Source of the DNA: Mycobacterium sp. NS-7484
Lineage (GTDB): Bacteria; Actinomycetota; Actinomycetes; Mycobacteriales; Mycobacteriaceae
Direction of reading: 5' to 3'
NCBI RefSeq assembly: GCF_001953975.1
Contig: NZ_MBEJ01000121.1
Coordinates: 1-64,000 of the forward strand
DNA: 64,000 nt
Each line of letters opens with the position of its first letter. Position 1 is the stretch's first letter. The position numbers and the translations under genes are program-made. Below, one piece after another: positions 42,642-50,991 of the stretch. The notes under the pieces are model-generated. The model did no database searches, was not told the DNA's origin, and saw only the letters and a list, made by a program, of their open reading frames with translations.

Positions 42642-42673
42642 GCGCTTGCGCGAAGAGAGAGGGCTTGAGATGA
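42638..42673 (+). other. Eleven-codon mini-ORF linking prpD to prpB
   Basis: ATG 42638 overlaps the prpD stop (ATGA) and opens MSACAKREGLR, whose TGA overlaps the prpB ATG (ATGA at 42670-42673). The two genes are thus joined by a short frame coupled at both ends. GAGAGAGGG inside it can serve as the prpB ribosome site. Whether the peptide is made or matters is unknown. Confidence 0.4.
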
Positions 42674-43590
42674 GCGGCGGGCTGCTCGCCGCTGCCACGC
42701 CGGCATCGGATAAACGTCGAAAGTTCCGCCGCGATCTGGAATCGGGCCGGCTGCTTCGGTTTCCTGGGGCGTTCTCACCGCTGGTGGCAAAGCTGGTCGC
42801 CGAGATCGGCTTCGACGGCGTCTACGTTTCGGGTGCAGTCCTGTCTGCCGACTTGGGCCTGCCCGACATCGGCTTGACGACACTGACCGAGGTGGCCGGC
42901 CGCGGCGCCCAGATCGCCTCGGCCACTGACCTTCCCACGTTCGTCGACGCCGACACCGGATTCGGTGAGCCGATGAGTGCGGCCCGCACCGTGACGGTGC
43001 TCGAGGACGCCGGTCTGGCCGGCCTGCACCTCGAAGACCAGGTCAACCCCAAGCGCTGTGGGCACCTCGACGGCAAGGACGTCATCGAGAGCTCCGAGAT
43101 GGTCAAACGGCTGCGGGCCGCCGTCGCGGCACGTCGGGACCCGAACTTCATCATCTGCGCGCGCACCGACGCCGCGGCCGTTGAAGGGATTCCCGCGGCG
43201 ATCGACCGGGCCAAGGCCTACGCCGACGCCGGTGCGGATCTGATCTTCACCGAAGCGCTGCACACCCCGGCCGATTTCGAGCAGTTCCGAAATGCTGTCG
43301 ATGTACCGCTGCTGGCCAACATGACCGAGTTCGGCAAGTCCGAATTGCTGACGACGGTGCAGTTGGCCGAGATCGGCTACAACGTGGTGATCTATCCCGT
43401 CACCACGTTGCGGCTGGCCATGCACGCAGTGGAAATGGGGCTACACGAGATCGACTCGGCAGGAACACAATCCGGACTCCTCGACCAGATGCAACACCGC
43501 AGCCGGCTCTATGAGCTACTGCGCTATGCCGAGTACAACCAGTTCGATACCGAGATCTTCAACTTCTCGCTGCAAGGAGCGGCACGATGA
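42670..43590 (+). CDS. prpB: 2-Methylisocitrate lyase PrpB
   Basis: 306-residue isocitrate-lyase/PEP-mutase superfamily TIM barrel, splitting 2-methylisocitrate to pyruvate and succinate. Visible: GFDGVYVSGAVLSADLGLPDIGLTT, VDADTGFGEP (metal site), HLEDQVNPKRCGHLDGK (the KRCGH catalytic loop) and ICARTDAAAVEG. M. tuberculosis lacks a dedicated prpB and uses isocitrate lyase, so this organism has the fuller cycle. ATG 42670; the stop overlaps prpC by ATGA. Confidence 0.93.
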   Translation: MSGGLLAAATPASDKRRKFRRDLESGRLLRFPGAFSPLVAKLVAEIGFDGVYVSGAVLSADLGLPDIGLTTLTEVAGRGAQIASATDLPTFVDADTGFGEPMSAARTVTVLEDAGLAGLHLEDQVNPKRCGHLDGKDVIESSEMVKRLRAAVAARRDPNFIICARTDAAAVEGIPAAIDRAKAYADAGADLIFTEALHTPADFEQFRNAVDVPLLANMTEFGKSELLTTVQLAEIGYNVVIYPVTTLRLAMHAVEMGLHEIDSAGTQSGLLDQMQHRSRLYELLRYAEYNQFDTEIFNFSLQGAAR

Positions 43591-44711
43591 CCGTCACCGA
43601 GAACGCCCAGAAGATCCACAAAGGCCTGGCCGGCGTGGTCGTCGACACCACCGCAATCTCCAAGGTCGTGCCCGAGACCAACACGTTGACCTACCGCGGC
43701 TATCCGGTGCAGGATCTGGCCGCGCAGTGCAGCTTCGAGCAGGTGGCCTACCTGCTGTGGCACGGCGAGCTGCCGACTGACCAGGAACTGGCCATGTTCA
43801 CCCAGCGCGAGCGCGCGTCGCGCCGGATCAACCGCTCGATGCAGTCACTTCTGGCCAAGCTGCCGGACAACTGTCATCCGATGGACGTCGTGCGTACCGC
43901 GATCAGCTACCTGGGCGCCGAAGATCCGGAGGAAGACGACAGTAGCCCGTCGGCGAATTACGCCAAGGCGTTGCGGATGTTCGCCGTGCTGCCCACGATT
44001 GTCGCTGCCGACATGCGCAGGCGCCGCGGGCTGGAACCGATTGCCCCCCACAGTCATATGGGCTACTCGGAAAACTTTCTCACGATGTGCTTCGGCGAAA
44101 CGCCCGAACCGGTGATCGTCAACGCGTTCGAGCAGTCGATGATCCTCTATGCCGAACACAGTTTCAACGCCTCGACGTTCGCCGCGCGGGTGGTCACCTC
44201 CACCCAGTCCGACATCTACAGCGCCACCACGGCCGCCATCGGCGCCTTGAAGGGTTCGCTGCACGGCGGCGCCAACGAAGCCGTGATGCACGACATGCTC
44301 GAAATCGGCTCGGCCGAGCGCGCCGCGGAGTGGTTGCACGGCAAGCTGTCCCGCAAGGAAAAGGTGATGGGCTTCGGCCACCGGGTGTACAAGAACGGTG
44401 ATTCCCGGGTGCCCACCATGAGGGCCGCCCTGCAGCAGGTGGCGGCGGTCCGCGATGGCCGGCGCTGGCTGGACATCTACCACGTGTTGGAGAGCGCGAT
44501 GTTCGCAGCCACGAACATCAAACCCAACCTCGACTTTCCCACCGGTCCGGCCTACTACCTGATGGGCTTCGACATTCCGAGCTTCACCCCGTTGTTCGTG
44601 ATGAGCCGCATCACCGGCTGGACCGCTCACATCATGGAGCAGGCCGCATCGAACGCATTGATCCGGCCACTCAGCGAATACAGCGGACGTCCGCAACGTT
44701 CATTGGCCTAG
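43587..44711 (+). CDS. prpC: 2-Methylcitrate synthase PrpC
   Basis: 374-residue citrate-synthase fold enzyme condensing propionyl-CoA with oxaloacetate. Catalytic residues appear in order: LHGGANEAVMHDML (His), MGFGHRVYKNGDSR (His/Arg) and NLDFPTGPAYYLMGF (Asp), with the C-terminal arginine in RPLSEYSGRPQR. The short length and the operon with prpD and prpB point to methylcitrate rather than citrate synthase. It overlaps the prpB stop and is the last gene of the operon. Confidence 0.93.
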   Translation: MTVTENAQKIHKGLAGVVVDTTAISKVVPETNTLTYRGYPVQDLAAQCSFEQVAYLLWHGELPTDQELAMFTQRERASRRINRSMQSLLAKLPDNCHPMDVVRTAISYLGAEDPEEDDSSPSANYAKALRMFAVLPTIVAADMRRRRGLEPIAPHSHMGYSENFLTMCFGETPEPVIVNAFEQSMILYAEHSFNASTFAARVVTSTQSDIYSATTAAIGALKGSLHGGANEAVMHDMLEIGSAERAAEWLHGKLSRKEKVMGFGHRVYKNGDSRVPTMRAALQQVAAVRDGRRWLDIYHVLESAMFAATNIKPNLDFPTGPAYYLMGFDIPSFTPLFVMSRITGWTAHIMEQAASNALIRPLSEYSGRPQRSLA

Positions 44712-45198
44712 CTGCTCGCGGTATTGGCTTGATGCCCTGAACGAAAAGTGGTCGACAAGGTACTGGTCGACGGTCTTGAGTGTGGGGTAGCCCACATCGT
44801 GCGAGGACGCCGACGCGGAATTGGCTGAGATGCGCCGCCGCCGGAAAACCTCGACCACAACCCACCCACCCGCTCGGCAGCGGTGTTCGCGGGTAAGACG
44901 CGACAGCCGTTGTCTGCGAGACGAAGGCCAGCCGACACCGCCGGTGGTCGGGAGCGCCCCTGAGCGATGCGAAAAATGCTGTTGTGCTGGGCTTTTTGAG
45001 GCCGTCGAGAATATTGACGGTTGCTTTGAGCTTCATCTGAACTCGGCCGGTGTGCCGAAAGGGACGTCCCACCATCGGAAAACTTTTGATTAGTCTCACC
45101 CTCGCTGATCTGAGGAGGCTGCGGGTTCGGGCGGAGCGGGTACATCGAAGCGGCTCCCCGGACTCGAAGCCGGACATAGGGGGATGGGCATTTGACGT
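44712..45198. other. 487-bp stretch without a convincing gene
   Basis: Short open frames exist on both strands, but natural-looking peptide switches frame. On the minus strand about 44715-44830 reads HDVGYPTLKTVDQYLVDHF in one frame, while other pieces such as LRLADNGCRVLPANTAAERVGGLW lie in another. This looks like decayed coding DNA or plain intergenic sequence. The right part holds a possible IdeR box at 45085-45103. Confidence 0.45.
45085..45103. promoter_or_regulatory. Possible IdeR iron box upstream of mbtL-mbtM
   Basis: TTTGATTAGTCTCACCCTC matches the 19-bp IdeR consensus TWAGGTTAGSCTAACCTWA at 13 positions, including the central TTAG-N-CT-N-ACC. Iron repression of mycobactin genes by IdeR is well established, so a site here is expected, although it lies 514 bases ahead of mbtL with an unclear frame between. 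Confidence 0.4.
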
Positions 45199-45526
45199 GT
45201 GATGAAGTACTGCGGCACAGCACAACTGGTGATCCACGTTGGCGAACACAGCCTGCTGTATGACGACCTCGTCATCGCGGGCCGGGGACGCCACGGCTCG
45301 AACGCTGACACGGTACGAGGGTCACCCACCGGACTACGTGGTGCTGCCCCGGGAACCCAAGGCCGTTTCCGACGCCGTGCGGCGCGCTCCGCGGCCGCCG
45401 GTCCGACACTTGTTGCCGCCGGGCGGCATTCGAGGTGCCAGCGATACCGAACTGATCGAGATGTCCAACCGCAGGATGGCGCTCTACCAACTCGACCGGG
45501 ACACCGCCCGGACATGGATGACCTGA
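45199..45526 (+). pseudogene. Possible small gene broken by a frameshift, ahead of mbtL
   Basis: From GTG 45199 (or ATG 45202) one frame reads natural, high-GC3 protein (VIHVGEHSLLYDDLVIAGRG, then RHGSNAD). Downstream of about 45300 the natural reading moves to the frame opened by ATG 45260 (RYEGHPPDYVVLPREPKAV, later IEMSNRRMALYQLDRDTART) and stops at 45526. One inserted or deleted base near 45300 would join them into a single protein of about 108 residues. Alternatively the 88-residue frame from 45260 is the real gene and the first part is chance. I do not recognise the family. Confidence 0.35.
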
Positions 45527-45616
45527 GCACCCCGGCCGGAAACGGCCGGTTGCGATCCAACAACAGAAGCAAACGAAAGGTGCGGCTGGTTACGTCGACC
45601 AGCCGGGGTATCACAT

Positions 45617-45880
45617 ATGACCGCTACCGATTCATCCACATCGCCCGCCGTATCCGACGGGCTGGTCTCGATTCTGCGTGACGATCTCGAACTCCCATGT
45701 CAAACACTGAGCGCCGGTACGCGTCTCGTCGACGATCTCGGCATGGATTCGGTTTCATTCGCGGTCGGGCTGGTGACCATCGAGGAGAAGTTCGGTGTGC
45801 AGCTCAGCGAGGAGGACCTCATCACCTGCAACACCGTAGGGGATCTGCAGTCGGTGATCGACCAGAGGAGCGCGGCATGA
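45617..45880 (+). CDS. mbtL: Acyl carrier protein MbtL
   Basis: 87-residue acyl carrier protein with the phosphopantetheine serine in DDLGMDSVSFAVGLVTIEEKFGVQL. It carries the fatty acyl chain that MbtM activates for transfer to the central lysine of mycobactin. ATG 45617 overlaps a ribosome-site-like GGGGT seven bases upstream. It is overlapped by mbtM (ATGA). Confidence 0.88.
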   Translation: MTATDSSTSPAVSDGLVSILRDDLELPCQTLSAGTRLVDDLGMDSVSFAVGLVTIEEKFGVQLSEEDLITCNTVGDLQSVIDQRSAA

Positions 45881-47433
45881 ACCCGCTCGCAGGTGCATTG
45901 CGGGAGGCGATGGTCGGGTCACCGCATGATCTCGTGGTCCTGGATCGCGACACCGATACCTGGCAGCGCCGCCCCTGGCCCGAGGTGCACGGGCTCGCCG
46001 AGCACATTGCGGCCTACCTGTTGGGCCGTGACCAGCCCGGCGCAGTCGGTCTGGTGGGCGAGCCGACCGTGGAATTGATTGCCGCCATTCAGGGTTCGTG
46101 GCTCGCGGGTGCGGCGGTATCGATCCTCCCGCGACCGCAGCGGCGTGCCGATCCGTCCGAATGGGCGCACGCCACGTTGTCCAGGTTCGCCGGAATCGGC
46201 GTGACTACGGTGTTCAGTTATGGCGGCACGCTGGAGTTGTTGCGGGCCGTGGACTCGTCGCTGACCGTATGCGACATCGCCGATGCCGCACGCACTCCCA
46301 CTTCGACACCGCTGCGGTATCCCGATCATGCTGAGGTCGCAATCCTGCAGGGCACTGCCGGGTCCACCGGCACTCCGCGGACCGCGGTGCTGCCGCCCGA
46401 GGCGGTGCTCAACAACATGCTCGCCGTCACGCAGCGATTGTCCCTGAGCCGCAACGATGTCTGCTGTTCCTGGTTGCCGATCTACCACGACATGGGCCTG
46501 GCGATGGTGTTGGCCTCGACGATGTCCGGGATGCCGCTGTGGCTGGCGCCGACCGGTGCCTTCTCCGCGGCCCCGCTGCGGTGGGCCGAATGGCTTTCCG
46601 AATCGGCGGCGACGTTCACCGCCGGGCCGAACTTCGGTTACTCGGTGCTCGGGCGCTTCGCCAACCGTGTCTCCGACGTCGATCTCGGCGCAGTCCGCAT
46701 CGCGATCAACGGCGGTGAGCCCGTCGACTGTGCCGGCGTCGATCGATTCGCCATCGGCATGAGCAGGTTCGGCTTCGACGCGAGAGCAATGGCGCCCAGC
46801 TATGGGATGGCCGAGGCGACCTGCGCGGTCACCATTCCCGCGCCTGGTGAGGGCCTGCGCATCGACGCGCCTGCCGCCGACCGGCGCTTCGCGCTGCTGG
46901 GGCGGCCGGTGCCGGGTATGGAGATCCGCATCGTCCCGTCGGCGCACGATGAAACCGGCGCAACCGGCGAAGTCGAGATCAGGGGGTCGTCGATGATGAG
47001 GACCTATCTGGGCGAAACGCCCGTCGACGTGGGCACCAATGGTCAGTGGTTCCCGACCGGCGACATCGGATACCTCGTGGACGGCGCGCTCGTGATCTGC
47101 GGGCGCTCCAAGGAGATGATCACCATCGCCGGACGCAATATCTTCCCCACCGAGATAGAGCAGATCGCGGGAGAGGTGGACGGTGTCCGCGAAGGAGCGG
47201 TCGTCGCTGTCGGCACGGAATCCGGTGCGGCACAATCACGATTGCTGGTGGTAGCGGAGTTCGTCGGCACCGAGCAGGACATCACCCGCAGTGCCGTGAT
47301 CCGGCGAATCGTGTCGGTCTGTGGTGTCACGCCGGCAGACGTCGTGCTGATGTCGCCCGGATCGCTGCCGCGCACGTCGTCGGGCAAACTCCGGCGCCTC
47401 GAAGTCCGTCGCCAACTCGAGGCCGCGCGGTAA
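45877..47433 (+). CDS. mbtM: Long-chain fatty acyl-AMP ligase MbtM (FadD33)
   Basis: 518-residue ANL-superfamily fatty acyl-AMP ligase. It follows FadD33 segment by segment: RRPWPEVHGLAEHIAAYLL, VGLVGEPTVELIAAIQGSWLAGAAVSILP, LQGTAGSTGTPRTAVL (P-loop), CSWLPIYHDMGLAMVLASTMSG, GWFPTGDIGYL-type A7 region, and SLPRTSSGKLRRLEVRRQL with the C-terminal lysine. It activates the mycobactin acyl side chain and loads MbtL. The usual neighbours mbtN (acyl-ACP dehydrogenase) and mbtK (N-acyltransferase) are not in this window. Confidence 0.9.
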   Translation: MNPLAGALREAMVGSPHDLVVLDRDTDTWQRRPWPEVHGLAEHIAAYLLGRDQPGAVGLVGEPTVELIAAIQGSWLAGAAVSILPRPQRRADPSEWAHATLSRFAGIGVTTVFSYGGTLELLRAVDSSLTVCDIADAARTPTSTPLRYPDHAEVAILQGTAGSTGTPRTAVLPPEAVLNNMLAVTQRLSLSRNDVCCSWLPIYHDMGLAMVLASTMSGMPLWLAPTGAFSAAPLRWAEWLSESAATFTAGPNFGYSVLGRFANRVSDVDLGAVRIAINGGEPVDCAGVDRFAIGMSRFGFDARAMAPSYGMAEATCAVTIPAPGEGLRIDAPAADRRFALLGRPVPGMEIRIVPSAHDETGATGEVEIRGSSMMRTYLGETPVDVGTNGQWFPTGDIGYLVDGALVICGRSKEMITIAGRNIFPTEIEQIAGEVDGVREGAVVAVGTESGAAQSRLLVVAEFVGTEQDITRSAVIRRIVSVCGVTPADVVLMSPGSLPRTSSGKLRRLEVRRQLEAAR

Positions 47434-47512
47434 TCGCTCCGGAGGTGCGATGAGTTTTACCCTCCTCCCAGGTCCAATCAGCATCCATTGTTGACCGAAC
47501 GGGAGAGAACAC

Positions 47513-48163
47513 GTGGCCCAGCTGCTCAAGGTCCAGAACTTCAACGTCTCCGGCGACGGGTTCGGCGCCGGGGAGAACCAGAGTTTCGAGCGACCGTTCG
47601 GTCATGCCGAACCTGGCGAGATGTTCGCCTGGGCTGGTGCCACGGCGAGCTGGCCCAACCGGACGGAGCCTGGCGGGAGCCGCGGCCTGGACGACTATCT
47701 GACCCGGGACTTTCACCACAACATCGGCGCCGAGATCATGGGCCGCAACAAGTTCAGTCCCTACCGTGGGCCGTGGGAGAATCACGCCGACTGGCAGGGC
47801 TGGTGGGGCGAGGAGCCGCCGTTTCACACGCCGGTGTTCGTGTTGACCCACCACGAGCGGCCCTCGTTGCGCTTGTCCGACACCACGTTCTATTTCGTCG
47901 ACGCGGATCCGGCGACCGTGCTGGAGCAGGCTCGGGCCGCCGCGCAGGGCAAGGACGTGCGGTTGGGTGGGGGAGCGAGCACCATCCGGGAGTTTCTCGA
48001 CGCCGACCTGATCGACACCCTGCATGTCGCGGTGTCGCCGGTCGAGCTGGGAAGCGGGTCGCGACTGTGGGAGTCGCCCGATGAACTCGACGACCGGTTC
48101 CACCACGATGTGGTCTCGAGCCCCGGCGGCGCGGTCACCCATCATCTGTTCTGGCGCAGGTGA
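47513..48163 (+). CDS. RibD C-terminal/dihydrofolate-reductase-like protein
   Basis: 216 residues of the RibD_C family of NADPH-dependent reductases. The N-terminal strand VQNFNVSGDGFGAGENQ, the EIMGRNKFSPYRGPW nucleotide loop, and the VRLGGGASTIREFLDADLIDTLHVAVSPVELGSGSRLW cofactor/substrate region are typical. Such stand-alone proteins often have no known substrate. GTG 47513 has GGGAGAG upstream. The 79-bp gap to mbtM probably has its own promoter. It converges with the GMC oxidoreductase operon. Confidence 0.85.
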   Translation: MAQLLKVQNFNVSGDGFGAGENQSFERPFGHAEPGEMFAWAGATASWPNRTEPGGSRGLDDYLTRDFHHNIGAEIMGRNKFSPYRGPWENHADWQGWWGEEPPFHTPVFVLTHHERPSLRLSDTTFYFVDADPATVLEQARAAAQGKDVRLGGGASTIREFLDADLIDTLHVAVSPVELGSGSRLWESPDELDDRFHHDVVSSPGGAVTHHLFWRR

Positions 48164-48198
48164 CCGCGCCGGCCGGGCCTGCCTTTTGGAGCTCTTCG

Positions 48199-49842
48199 TC
48201 ACGAGTGCGCGGCATGCTCGACCATCAGGTCGGCTGCCCGCGCGGCCAACGCCATGATGGTCAGGGCCGGGTTGGCCGCCCCCTGCGTCGGCATCACGCT
48301 GCCGTCCACGACGTAGAGCCGGTCCACCCCGAACACCCGATGTTCGGGATCGATGACGCCGTCCTCGGGCCGGGAGGCCATCCGGGCACCGCCCACCAGA
48401 TGGGCATAGCGTTCGATGGTGATGACTTCCTCCGCGCCGGCCGCGCGCAGCATGTCGGACATCACCTCGGATGCCGCGGCGATCAGCTTCTTGTCGTTGT
48501 CGCACTGGCTGTAGCTGAAATGCGCCACCGGAAGGTCGTGGCGGTCTTTCTCATCCGATAGGGTCACCCGGTTGTCCGGCTGAGGTAGCAACTCGCACAG
48601 CGCGCCCAGGGTGGCCCAATGCACGTAGTCACGCATGTACTCGCGCAGCGTCTTCCCCCAATGCCCCTGTGCGGCCACATGTTCAGACCAGGTTATCGGC
48701 AAGGGGCTGACGTTCTGGATGGAGAACCCGCGGCGGTAGGGCTTGGTCGGATCGGTCTCGTAGAACTGCTCGGTGCTGGCTTCCGGCGGCGGTGCCTTGT
48801 ACATCCGGATCTCGTCTTCGAAGCGTCCGGCCACCTGTGGAGCGCCCTGCACCATGACGTGGCGTCCGACGTGGTCGTGGTCGTTGCCCAGCCCCTCGGG
48901 GTACCCGGATGTCGCCGAAAGCAGCAGCAGCCGAGGAGTTTCGATGGCGTAGCCGGCGACCACCACCGCCCGGGCGCGCTGCCGGTGCCGGGTGCCGTCG
49001 TGCAGGTATTCCACGCCGGTTGCCCGGCGTTGCCGGTCGTCCACCAGGATCCGGGTGACATGGCTGTCGGGCCGGATCTCGGCACCGTGGGCCAGGGCAT
49101 CCGGGATATGGGTGATCAACGGGCTGGCCTTGGCGTTGACCTTGCAGCCCTGGATGCAGAAGCCACGGTAGATGCAGTGTGGCCGGTTCCCGAAGCGTCC
49201 GTTGGGAATCGCCACCGGACCCACTCGCATGTCGATGCCCAGGGCACGGGCTCCGCGCAGCGCCACCAAGCCGTTGCCGCTGACCGGATGCGGGCGGTGC
49301 GGATAACTGTGGGGGTCACCCCACGGCCAATCCTGGCCGGCCACCGGCAATTCCGCCTCGATCTGCTCGTAGTAGCTGCGCAGGTCGTCATAGTCGATCG
49401 GCCAGTCGGCGCCGACTCCGTCAAGACTGTGGGTGTGGAAGTCGGACGGGTGGAACCGGGGCGTGTAACCGGCGTAGTGCACCATCGATCCACCCACGCC
49501 ACGGCCAGAGTTGTTCGATCCCAACGGAACCGGGTCGGCGCCACCGATCTGACGCGGGTCGGTCCAATACAGACCGTGCGACCCGCGTTCATCACTGACC
49601 CAGTCGGTATCGGGGTTCCAGAACGGGCCCGCGTCGATGAGCACCACGGACCATCCGGCGCGGGCCAGGCGTTGACCCAGCGTCGCACCACCCGCCCCGG
49701 CGCCGACGATCACCACATCGACCTCGTCGTCCGCCTGGTAGCGGCGCATATCGGCCCTCAACCGGTGGTTGGTGCGCGACCCGTCGTTGGGAATCAGCCA
49801 CGCCGAGGCGTTGCGGCGGCGCACCGCCGCCAAGCTATCCAT
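48199..49842 (-). CDS. GMC-family FAD oxidoreductase
   Basis: 547 residues. The FAD site is VDVVIVGAGAGGATLGQRLARAGWSVVLIDAG near 42-75; substrate-side segments include RGVGGSMVHYAGYTPRF and CIYRGFCIQGCKVNAKASP. The C-terminal GMC region reads LYVVDGSVMPTQGAANPALTIMALAARAAD. Its ATG lies inside the end of the upstream gluconate 2-dehydrogenase subunit 3-like gene (eight-base overlap), the pair common to membrane-linked sugar or alcohol dehydrogenases. The N-terminal 35 residues (RRRNASAWLIPND) do not look like a signal peptide. Substrate unknown. Confidence 0.87.
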   Translation of the reverse strand: MDSLAAVRRRNASAWLIPNDGSRTNHRLRADMRRYQADDEVDVVIVGAGAGGATLGQRLARAGWSVVLIDAGPFWNPDTDWVSDERGSHGLYWTDPRQIGGADPVPLGSNNSGRGVGGSMVHYAGYTPRFHPSDFHTHSLDGVGADWPIDYDDLRSYYEQIEAELPVAGQDWPWGDPHSYPHRPHPVSGNGLVALRGARALGIDMRVGPVAIPNGRFGNRPHCIYRGFCIQGCKVNAKASPLITHIPDALAHGAEIRPDSHVTRILVDDRQRRATGVEYLHDGTRHRQRARAVVVAGYAIETPRLLLLSATSGYPEGLGNDHDHVGRHVMVQGAPQVAGRFEDEIRMYKAPPPEASTEQFYETDPTKPYRRGFSIQNVSPLPITWSEHVAAQGHWGKTLREYMRDYVHWATLGALCELLPQPDNRVTLSDEKDRHDLPVAHFSYSQCDNDKKLIAAASEVMSDMLRAAGAEEVITIERYAHLVGGARMASRPEDGVIDPEHRVFGVDRLYVVDGSVMPTQGAANPALTIMALAARAADLMVEHAAHS

Positions 49843-50545
49843 CGGTACTCCGGTCGGGCAGGTCGTCGTCGAGACGGCGGGCCCGCTCGACGCGCACCGC
49901 GAACGGCACCGGATCGGCGGGCCGATGGTCACCCACCTCGAATTGTTCGCGGGCGTTGATGCCGGGGTTGAGATAACCGCGCGGGTAGGCCGGGCCGGGG
50001 AAGCCCATCTCGTTCCAGGCCCACGGATGTGAGTAGAAGGCCGTGCACGCGAATCGGGTCCACAAACTCCAGACATGGCCCGCGGAGGTGCCGTGCCACG
50101 TCTCACCGCGGTGGGCCAGATCTTGGACGTCCTGGAGCAGCCAGGCCTGGCGGTGGTCGTCGAGTTCGGCGAAACCGGCCCGATAACGCATGTGGGCGTC
50201 GGCGTCGAGGCCGGCGAGGCTGTCGCGCCAGGCCTGCCGGTCCTCGGGCATGTCGTCGTAGTGCCAGCCGTCGGTTTCGTCGGTCGCCAGCCGCGCGTCG
50301 ATCATGGCCAGCACCGGCACCCGCGGTTCACCGTCCTGGGCCAGCAGCAGATCCAACATCGGTTTGGCCACCCCGACCTCCGCCGGGGTGAAGAAGGCCA
50401 GGCTCGCAGGCAGCGCCAGCCGGGACAGCACGGCTCCGGCCGTCACCTGATCCCAGTCGTCGGCCCGGGCCAACACATCGAATCCGGCGAACCTGCCCCG
50501 ACCCTGCGGGGTCACGCCCTGGTGTTCCGTCGTACGAAACCACAT
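49835..50545 (-). CDS. Gluconate 2-dehydrogenase subunit 3-like protein
   Basis: 236 residues, soluble, in the family of small subunits that pair with GMC dehydrogenases. Segments: VTAGAVLSRLALPASLAFFTPAEVGVAKPMLDLLL, DDMPEDRQAWRDSLAGLDADAHMRYRAGFAELDDHRQAWLL and FYSHPWAWNEMGFPGPAYPRGYLNPG. ATG 50545 has GAGG four bases upstream. It overlaps the GMC gene start and follows the small membrane protein by five bases, so the three are one unit. Confidence 0.83.
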   Translation of the reverse strand: MWFRTTEHQGVTPQGRGRFAGFDVLARADDWDQVTAGAVLSRLALPASLAFFTPAEVGVAKPMLDLLLAQDGEPRVPVLAMIDARLATDETDGWHYDDMPEDRQAWRDSLAGLDADAHMRYRAGFAELDDHRQAWLLQDVQDLAHRGETWHGTSAGHVWSLWTRFACTAFYSHPWAWNEMGFPGPAYPRGYLNPGINAREQFEVGDHRPADPVPFAVRVERARRLDDDLPDRSTDG

Positions 50546-50550
50546 CAGCC

Positions 50551-50991
50551 TCAACCACCTTCGCCCGGGAATTGCTCGCGGCGCAGCACCGCGGCCAGCA
50601 GGCCCATGCCACCTACCAGCGAGGCGAGCAGGGGAGCGAACGTCGGCGGACCGGACTCCATGTTGTATTTCGTCAACCCACCCGGCCGTTGCCGGACACC
50701 ACGCAGGTGCAGATATGTCCCCTGCAGGCCGTTGGCGATGATCAGCACACTGGCGGCGGGGAGCACGGTGTGTGCGGCGCGGGCGGAGAGGAACGACGCC
50801 ACCCCGGCGGGAACGGCGGTCGGCACGATGACGACCGGCCAGTACATCATCCGGTTGCCGAAGCTGGCGGCATCGTGGGACAGGTAGATCTCGGCGGTGG
50901 TGATGGCCGCACCGGCGGCGGTGAGTGCCGACAGCGTTCGTTCGAAGCGTCCGGTGCGGATCGCCCGCACGGCGGCTCTGACGGGATTCAT
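50551..50991 (-). CDS. Small four-helix membrane protein, unknown function
   Basis: 146 residues with about four hydrophobic segments (TLSALTAAGAAITTAEIYL, MMYWPVVIVPTAVPAGVASFL, AAHTVLPAASVLIIANGLQG, FAPLLASLVGGMGLLAAVL). It overlaps the SDR gene upstream by ATGA and is five bases from the next gene. I do not recognise a named family; a membrane anchor or electron-transfer partner for the GMC/subunit 3 pair is a reasonable guess from position only. Confidence 0.78.
   Translation of the reverse strand: MNPVRAAVRAIRTGRFERTLSALTAAGAAITTAEIYLSHDAASFGNRMMYWPVVIVPTAVPAGVASFLSARAAHTVLPAASVLIIANGLQGTYLHLRGVRQRPGGLTKYNMESGPPTFAPLLASLVGGMGLLAAVLRREQFPGEGG

Noticed and set aside
41028..42698. Upstream extension of the prpR frame through the opposite strand of prpD
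   Set aside because: The extra N-terminal residues are composition-biased shadow sequence of prpD; the helix-turn-helix begins just after the GTG at 41027.
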